Shown here piece by piece: positions 49,701 through 58,700 of a stretch of 64,000 nucleotides of DNA; within the stretch, counting starts at the first letter, position 1; every line of letters begins with the position of its first letter. A model generated the notes under the pieces. The model searched no databases and was not told the DNA's origin. It worked only from the letters and a program-made list of their open reading frames with translations. The position numbers were made by a program, and so were the translations under genes. The stretch comes from Lepus europaeus (taxonomy: Eukaryota > Chordata > Mammalia > Lagomorpha > Leporidae). The DNA lies in the NCBI RefSeq assembly GCF_033115175.1, contig NC_084837.1, positions 63,945,266 to 64,009,265 of the forward strand, given 5' to 3'.

Positions 49701-52700
49701 GAGGACGGCTAGGAGAGCAAGGCCCATGCGACCCTCTCATCTACGCTTTCCCCCATGGCTGTCTGCTAACAGCGACTCCGTCCCCAGAGCAGCCCAGGCT
49801 CCCTCTGGGTGGCTCTCAGGCCCCTTTTCTGCAGAGCACAATTTGCGCTCTCCTTAATTTTTTCCCTTCAGTCACTGGATCCCCTGGAGACCCGCACATT
49901 CAGCACAGGTCATTAAGGCTCCTGCTTGGGGTCCTGACCTTGTCCCTCGGCATGCAGACCTGGGGACATGAGTGCTGGTTACCTGGCTCTGTGATGATTT
50001 GGGGGACATCCTGGGGTGTCCCAGTTGCATCCCCAACAGCGCTACTCCAGCCTTCAGAGGGCTCCTCCTGTTTGGAGGAGGAGAGACCCTGCTTAGCTGA
50101 CAAAGTGGCTCCCCACCCCCAGCAAGGAGTGCACTCCTCTGCACCCCTCCATCATTGCCAGTGCCAGCTGGGATGTAGAGGACAGCAGAGGAGGACGAGG
50201 CACCTTCCCTTCCCTCCCTGAAAGAACAAACTCCAGCTGGAGATGCAGAATGCACGGGGCACTGTCTCGGTCCCACTGCAGGCGTCATGTGTCAGTGTGG
50301 TGGAAGGGGCTGTGCATGTCAAGGGGTGCAGGGTGGGGTGGGGCCGGGAGTTGGGGGTCTCCCCGGCAGCCATAACTGCACATCCTCGGGCAGTGCCCAG
50401 GCCACTCTGAGCCTTGCTTATTTCATCTGTAAAGCGAGGGGGTTGCTAAGTTGTTAATTACATGGGCCCCAGAATAAATACAGAGGAAAAGGGAGAGATG
50501 GCTCTGGACCAAGTGACCCCCTAGACCTTTCCAACCCGGACCTGGCTGGTCAGCGCTGGCTGGGGGCAGAATGCAGCCGTCCAGGCCGCAGCAAGCTACA
50601 GCTACCGGCCAGGGTACCTCTAAGATCTGGAGGCCCCGAGCTCAGCTTAGGTGGTGTCTGGCCATGGTTGGGGAGAGGAAGACCCCGGACATGGAGGAGC
50701 CCATGTGAGTGACGGGTCACAGGGCCTTGGTTTCCACATCTGGGCCACTTACACAGCTGTGTGAGAGGCAGCAGCACCCAGCCGCCTACGGCACACGTGC
50801 TCTTACAAACTGGGGGCTCAGGGGCTGGCGGGCGCGTCAGCAGGTTAAGTCCCAGCTTGTCACCCCTGCGTCCCCATCTACACTGCCTGGCTTCAGTCTT
50901 GGCTACTTCACACTTCCCATCCAGCCTCGTGCAAAAGCACCTGGGAGGCAGCAGGTGATGGGCAGGTGCTTGGGCCCCTGCCACCCACGTGGGAGACACA
51001 GATGGAGGTTCTGGCCCCTGGCTCCAGCCTGGCCCAGCCCTTGTTGTTGCAGGCATTAGGGGAGTCAAACAGTAGTTGGAAGATCTCTGTCTCCCCTTCT
51101 ATCACTCTAACTTAAATAAATATTTGAAAATTAAAAATAAACTGGGACTCAAAACCGAAAGAGGGGCTTTTGGGGGTCATGCTTCTGCCTCCCTAAACCC
51201 ACAAGGGTTAAGTCAGGCGGGAGCTAAAGGCGGTAGAGAAACATCACCGAGATCTCACGGGGAAGGTGAGGGGACATTCCTGGAGGAACCTGCCACTCCT
51301 GGATGACCTTGACTCGCGTGGGTAAGCAGGGTCCCCCACCTCGGGGCTGTGGATGGGAGAGACAGGGGGCATGGAGACCCTCCCATTTATGCCCTCTCTG
51401 GGACCTAGAGGCGTCAGGAGCTGGAAGCCTGGGTCCCTTCCCTGTCCCGGCTCGCACCGTGAGCGGCGCCCGGGCCGCGGCCATCCGCGCCTGCTCGTCC
51501 AGCCGCTGTAGCTCGGCCGCGAAGGCGCGCACGGAGCGCTCCAGCCGCACGTGGCGCAGCAGCAAGCCCTCGGCAGCCGCCGGGTCCTCTCCGCACAACT
51601 CGTGCTCCAGTGACGACCGCTGCTCGCGGAGCCAGGACGCAGCGTCTGCGGCGTCCGCCAGGTACTGCGGGGCGGGGCGGGGCGGTGCTGAGCGCACAGG
51701 AGCCACAGCCTCACCCGCAGCCCCGCCCCGCAGCCCCGCCCCGCAGAGAGCTACCTGTGCCACTAGCAGGGTCGCCTGCAGCCGCGCGCCCCGCCTCGCA
51801 GACCAGGCCCGGAGCTGCTGCGACGCGCCCTGCACGGCCTCCGCCCGCTCCCGGGGCTCCGGCTGCGTAGGCGGCCCGCGGGCGCTGAGATCGCGCCCCC
51901 TCCGCACGAGGTCGGAGCACACCGCCTGGTGGCGGCGGAGGTCGGCTTCCAGGGCCTAGTGGAGGGCAGAGCGAGGGGCTCAGTGAGGGAAAGGAAAGGG
52001 GAGCGGCTGGGGCCCTGAGGCGGGCGGGGGGCGCGAGCGGGGCGGGCACCTTGTGTTTCTGCAGGGCGCCCGCGATGCGGCGGGGATCCCGGCCCGGGGC
52101 CTCAGTCTCCACCTGCTGCCTTCGCTCCGCCAGCCAGGCCTCCTCCTCCTCACAGTCGCGCAGGAACTCGGCCCGCTGCAGGGCCCGCTTCAGCAGGGCC
52201 CGCCTGAGGGACAGCAAGGGCCACAGGGGCTTGGGGCCGGGGGCGGGGCCTTCCCCAGCAGGGTCAGACCTGCCCGCAGTCAGGAGGTCTCTTCCATGGC
52301 TGACTCAACGGGGAAGACAGAAGCCTGGGGGCGAGGGAGTTGCCAGGCCACCTGGGCAGGAGATGCTTTGGGTGACAAAGGTTCTGGAGAAGGTGGAGAT
52401 GGGTGTCTTACCGGGCCCTGATGAGAGACACCACGTGCTGGTGCCGCTGGCCCAGGGCCCTGGCCTTGGCCTGCAGCTTCTCCACGCTGGTGCCTAGGGA
52501 GCGGGCCAGCCCGGAGGTCTGGTGGGCAAGGTGGCTCACGTGGGCTCCGAGGGCGGAGACCTGGGCCTCCAGCAGCTCGTGCCTCTGCAGCAGCTCCACC
52601 ACCTCTGCCAGCTGCTGCCCGCAGGCCTGGGAGCTGGCTGGCACCTAGCCGGAGATGAGGGTCGCTGTGGTGCCTGTGCGTGACGTCCCCCACCCTGCCG

Positions 52701-55700
52701 CGTTCCCCCGAGGCCAGCTGCTGCAGTGCCCACCTGCAACTCCTCGAGCTGGTCCGAGGCAGCCTCCGCCTCCCGCAGCAGGCCCAGCACGGCGGGCAGG
52801 CCCGCCACCTGCTTCCTCTGCCCCTGCAGGCCCTGGAGGAGTCTCTGCCAGCGCCTGCTGAGCTCCTCTTGCCTGGAAGACACAGGATAAGGGTGGCTTC
52901 TGCTGCCCTGGGAATCACCTTGGGGTTCCTGGCTGGTTCCTACTGGGCTTGTCTGCATGGAGGGCTCTGACCTCCGTCGGGGGGCAGTGTCTGTGGACGT
53001 GAGCCTCCCTGTGTGTCCTGTGCATGGGCCCAGGCAGGCAAGCCGGAAGGACGGCCTAGAAGGTTCAGGCCGTCGGGGGCCCCCACCCTCCTCTCCAGTG
53101 CCTTCCAGGGGCCCAGACTGAAATCGCCACAGTGCAGTTCCTCAGCCCCAGTTCTGATCCGTCTGCAGATCCTAGCTGGCTACTTTCATGGTGCTAACTC
53201 GAATCCCACTGCTTCCCCTCCTGGAGTATTGCCATGACGTTGGTGTTGGTCTCTCTGCCTCCTCCACCCTCGGTCTGTTCCCTACAAGGCAACCTGGTGA
53301 TCGCCACAAAACCAAAGTCAGATCTTGTCACTCCTCTGCCACGCCTCCCGGTGGTGCCCCATCTTTCTGTGAGTGAACACCAAGCCTGGGGTGGGAGTTC
53401 GGCCTGGTTGTTCAGCCACTGGTTGGGATGCCTGTGTCTCCCAGAGTGCCTAAACATGCCCCGGGAGGCAGCAATGGTAGCTCCAGTGGTGGGGTTCCTA
53501 CCACCCACCTCGGGGACACGGATTGATCTTCAGCTCTTTGCTTTGGCCTGGCCCAACCCCAGCTAATGCAGGCATTTGGGGAAGTGCACCAGCAGATGGG
53601 AGCTCTCTGCCTCACAAATTAAAACAAAACCAGCCACCTCTTTCCTGCACTCTGTAAGGCCCAGCATGACCTCCACCCCCACCCCTGGGCTCTACTCCAT
53701 GCTGGCTGTCTGCTTTGGCCTGTACTGGCCTCTCTGTCATTTTTTCAAATTGCCAGGCAGGTGCCTGCCATGGAGCACTGTCCTGGTCATCCACTGCCCC
53801 AGTGAGAGCCCTCCCCTCCCCCAACATCTGCATGGCCGGCCCCTCGCTTCTCTCTGGTTTTCACGCAAAAGTCAACTTCCCAGTGAGTCTCTTCTGGTTC
53901 CCAGGCTTACCCTGCTCCTCTCCCCCAGCTTGAACCCTCACAGTCCCCACAGCAATAGAGAGAGACAGAGACAGATAGACAGAGATCTTCCAGATGCTGG
54001 TCCACTCCCCCAAGTGCCCACAACAGCCAGAGCTGCCCGAGGCTGAAGCCAGGAGCCAGCTGCATCCTGGTCTCCCATATGGGTGACAGGGCCCTAGCAC
54101 CTGAGCCATCATCTCTTGCCTCTCAGGCACAAAGCTGGATGGGAAGTGGAACAGCCGGGGCCAGGACTTGAACCGGCACTGGGAGAGGGGAAGCAGACAT
54201 CCCAGCTGGCAGCAATGCCCGCCTCTCCTGTTAATATGTCTTGTCACTCCCTCACACAGCTTTTCTCAAGTGTCTGGGTAGTATGCCAGCTTCGTGAAGG
54301 AAGCTCTGTGTGTCCTTTTCCCTGCTAAGTCTCCAGCTCCAAGGACAGCACAGGGGACACAGCAGACAACTCAGTAAATGCCTGTGTGGTGAAGGAATGA
54401 CCAAGCGGCTCCCCACAAAGAGCGGTGCTTGATCCACAGGGAGGAGGAGGGAATTCCATGCCTCAGTGGGAGATTGGTCTCTTCACAAAGAAAGCCCCGA
54501 AACCATAAATCATCCGTGTCCTCTGTGGCCAGAAGAGGGGTGCGGGAGGAAGGCCTGACCCTGTCGTGAGGATGGCTTACAGGCCTGGGGCTCACCTGTG
54601 GGCCACATCTGCCCAGCTGTGGTAGCGCTCCTGCCGGAGGATGTCCGTGAGCTCAGCCAGGGCCCGGAAGCGCCCCTCCTGGGCCAGGATGCCAGCCTCC
54701 AGCATGCCCAGCCTCTGGGTGGCCACCTCCGCTGTGGCCAGGCTGGCCAGTGGGGATGCGGCCCGGTCCAGCTCCTGCTCCGCGTCCTTTAGAAAACTCT
54801 CCCGGAGGGCCGCCTTGTGCTGGAAGCGCCGGGCCAGCGTTTCCAGGCGCTCCAGCTGCAGCAGCCTCTGCTGCAGGGCCTGGCTCCGAGCAGCCTCCGC
54901 CCGCTCCAGGCCTGCCCAGCGCTGCGCCAACTCTGCAGTGCCCAGGCCCTCAGGAGGCAGGAAGGGCCGGCGGTGCTGGGCTCGAAGTGCTGTCTGCAGC
55001 TGGAAGAGCAGGGCCTCGAGGCTCCCTCGCTGCTGGAGCCGAGGGGGCTTCTCCCGGGTGCGGAAGGAGGCAAAGGCCGCCAGCAGCTGCCGTACAGCAG
55101 GCAGCGAGTCTGGCAGCCCGGACGCCTCCAGCTGCACCTGCTTCTCTGCGATCCAGCGTAGCAGGTCCGCCGCCAGCTGCTCGTACTGGGTCTGCAGCGC
55201 CTCTGTCTCCCGGAGCTGGAGCAGGACCTGGGGGAGGGCGTGGGCACGGTTCAGGGTGGTGGCTCAAGGCAGGTCCCTTTGGTTGCTGGGTGCCCGCCAG
55301 AGTTGCCCAGGTGGGCAGTAGTCCTGTCGCTCAGTGGATGTACGATAGAGGGGGATGGCTCCCATCAGTCCCCAGAGAAGTGGATTTGCCTACATGGCTC
55401 ACTCAGAATTGGGAGTACGGGGCCCCTTGACCCTGATCGGGGGTGAGATTGAGTCCTGCCTATGTCACCCCATTTGGCCTCTCCCTTGGGCTGGGGCCCC
55501 GCCAGGCTGCATGTTTCTGGACCTTTCTCCCATCCCCCGTGGCCCTCACCGTCGCTGGCTGCAACACCCACCCTGCCCACTGCCTTCCCAGGCCGCAGCC
55601 TCTGCCATCGAGCCCAGAGAGCAAGGGAGCCCCCCAAAAGCATGGAGTATGCAGAGCCCCAACCCCACAGAGCCGCATCCGTGCCTGCCCTTGTAAGTTG

Positions 55701-58700
55701 CTGGCCCCGTAAGCCTGCTAATCCCATCAGGTGCTTGGCAGCCTTCGAGGGGGGCGGGCAGGGGAGGGACAGGAGGTGCCCTGCTCCCAGCACAGAGAAG
55801 TGAGGTGCTGAGGCCGCAGCGGCATGGGGCGGGGGCGGGGGGCAGGGTCTGTCCCAGGCTTGTCTGATGTGGGGGGCCCCGGCTCATCTTGCCTGTCCCC
55901 GGGGTGGAGCTCCCCACAGCTGGCAGGCCTCACTTGGCCACCAACCTTGGCGAGTCTCCTGTGGACAGTGCGGCCCCGGCGCAGGCGGGAGAAGTGGTGG
56001 TAGTAGAGGGACACGTAGGTCATGATGGAGCGCTCGTCCGGCTGCAGGCCGGCCACGTCCTCGGCGTCCAGCAGCTGAGCAATGCCCAGCTCACGCTCGG
56101 CCACGTGGAAAGCAAGGGTGAGGTTGTGCAGTGGGCGGTCTGGACGCAGGGCGCGGTAGTCCAGCAGGCCCGGCCTAGACAGACGGCAGGGCGGGCTCTT
56201 CAGCAGCGGGGCTTATGGCGTTGGGTTAGGTGGACTTGAGTTAGTGGTTAGCTGAAGGACAGGACCCCGAGGGAGAGGAGGTTAGTCCTGCGCAGGGAGA
56301 GGGGAGAGGACTCCCAGGGAGCAGGCCCTTCCGGGGAGAGGACTGTGAAGACAACCAGGGCCCAGGATGTGGAGGGGCAGGGGGCAAAGGCAAACGTGGC
56401 CGATTCCATGGGGTCTCCTAGGGAAGAGGGCGGGGCCAACCGAAACTGAGGACTCTGTGGCACTTGTCCTCCTCCTCCAGGGTCCAGACAGGATGTGGGA
56501 GACTGGTCAGGTGGAAGACCCAGGCCCTGGAGCAGTGGCTGGGGGAGGGGAGGGCAGAGCCAGCCGCTGCTGCTCACAGGTGGGCATGGATGAGGGCGTT
56601 AAAGCCCAGCCCGTCGCTCCAGCTGCGGGAGAAGTCAGTGATGCGCACGTTGGCGTAGGGAGCCGTCTTCCGCTGGCACCAGACCAACAGAGCCTCCTTA
56701 GCGGACAGCAGGGCTGCGCTGGCCCCAAACTCTTCCTGGAAGGACAGGGCAGCAGGGTCACCATGCGGGAGCAGGGACTGTGGGTGGCCAGCGGAGCCTG
56801 CAGGCAGAGGGGGAGGGGGAGGCCCCCTGGAGGCGGTGCTGGCCCCCTCTCCCCAGTGCCTCTGATTTTACCCCGTTTCATCTGTGATGGGTGAGGATCA
56901 GGGTGAGAAGGCAGCACCCCAATGGAAATTGGTTGCTGGTCCCATTGCGTCCACTGTCTCTGTGTCACGCTGGTGACCTTGACAGCCACAGCTCCCATTT
57001 GTGACCCCATCAGACTCAGCATCTGTCGCTGCCAGGCCCACAGCCCCTCGTGGCCCTGACAGGTGGGTGCTATTAGTATTTACTGTCCACAGGTGATGGA
57101 CCAGATGCAGTGAGAGCTTGGGAAGCTGCCCAGCCCCCTGGCCAATAAGCAGAGGGGCTGGCCTGGACCCAGCGACCTCAGACGGAGAGCCCCCTGCCTC
57201 CCACGTTCAGCCTCTGGGACTGCCTTGGGCTGGGAGGCGGCACAGCCAGCTCTGGGTTCAGTCCCTGCTACCCTTCCCACAGTGAGGAGTTCCTGGGGCC
57301 GGTCTCTCCTCCAGCCTCTCCTCCCTGCGGAAGCTGCAGACAATCAGAGCCAGCGAGGAGCACCTGCTGCTCCCAAGTGGGAGGGCTGCTGGGAGCCCCT
57401 GACACTGGCTCAGGGGCCTGGGGAGCCTACGGCAGCCCCTGAAAAGGCTCGAAGCCAGTGAGAAATTCTTCCTTCCTCTCTCCCTCCCTCTATTTCCTTC
57501 CCCAAAAGAGATGCCCTGGGGGTGCCGGCGGACAAGGCCCTGCCCTCAGGAGCTCCCATCACACTCTGATGCTTCAAGGGATCCTGTGCAGTTGGCGCCC
57601 AGTTTGTGGCTCCCCTCCATTCTGCTGGGATTTTTTTTTTTTTTTTTTTTTTGACAGGCAGAGTGGACAGTGAGAGAGAGAGAGACAGAGAGAAAGGTCT
57701 TCCTTTTGCCGTTGGTTCACCCTCCAATGGCTGCCGTGGCTGGCGCGCTGCGCCAATCCGAAGGCAGGAGCCAGGTGCTTCTCCTGGTCTCCCATGGGGT
57801 ACAGGGCCCAAGCACTTGGGCCATCCTCCACTGTACTCCCTGGCCACAGCAGAGAGCTGGCCTGGAAGAGGGGCAACTGGGACAGAATCCGGTGCCCTGA
57901 CCGGGACTAGAACCTGGTGTGCCAGCGCTGCAAGGCGGAGGATTAGCCTGTTGAGCCACGGCGCCGGCCTCTGGGATGGGTTTTTAGCTGGCGTTTTAGG
58001 AACCGTGAAAGTTGGCCAGTGTTGGGGCTCCATGTTTACACTCTCTCGGATATAGACGGGGAGTGGGAGGGAAACACTGTCCGTCCCATGCACTGGGCCC
58101 TGGCAGCTTTGTAAGCCTCCAGAGGCGGGACTTCTGGCGTCCGTAGGTAGCAGAACCAGTAAAGAAAGTGGCGGGGTTTCACAAATGGGGGCGAAGTGGT
58201 GCTGGACAGTCAGCCCACCCCTCCCTGGGGCGCGACCTGGGGCTCCAGCCATGTCTGAGCCCCCGTCTAGTCCACGTGACGTTTCTCTAACGTTCACGGT
58301 TCTTTACCATGGCTGAAGCCCCAATATGGATTTTGCAGATGCACAGGCTCTGCCACTCTGTCCCCAGGGGGCACAGGTGAGGCCAGGGCTGCGGGGGCCA
58401 CGGGGTGCTGGGGTGGAGACACACCCTGTCCAGGGAGATGTGCGAAAGCTGGAAACGCAGAATGATGACCCAGATGAGTCCCAGGACGAGCGTCTGATCT
58501 CCGTCCACGATGTTCTCTGGCCCGACGAGGGGTACCGACACCTGTGGGGACAGCAGGCTGGGCTGGGCAAGGGCCCTTGTGCCAGGGAGGGCTCAGAGGG
58601 ACCGAAAGTCCGGGGTGGGATGGTCCCCTGGCCAGGAGGTCCCCTAGGGAGAATCATGCAGGGCACAAGGCTGGGCCCAAGCCCAGCTGGGGAACATGGG

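Larger units (their letters stand above)
23787..55227 (-). other. SPTBN5: SPTBN5 spectrin-repeat rod
   Basis: Exons 6-60 encode residues about 262-3431, a continuous run of triple-helical spectrin repeats of about 106 residues with the usual W (helix A) and LLxRH / HxxLExE (helix C to B) signatures, for example [25 protein letters not shown] and [13 protein letters not shown]. The length fits about 30 repeats, as in beta-heavy spectrins, against 17 in conventional beta spectrins. Introns are short and frequent, and their phases vary. Exon 48 (29348-29464) appears about 11 residues shorter than human. Exon 12 (48511-48687) carries a Pro/Gly-rich linker before its [12 protein letters not shown] segment. 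Confidence 0.93.
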
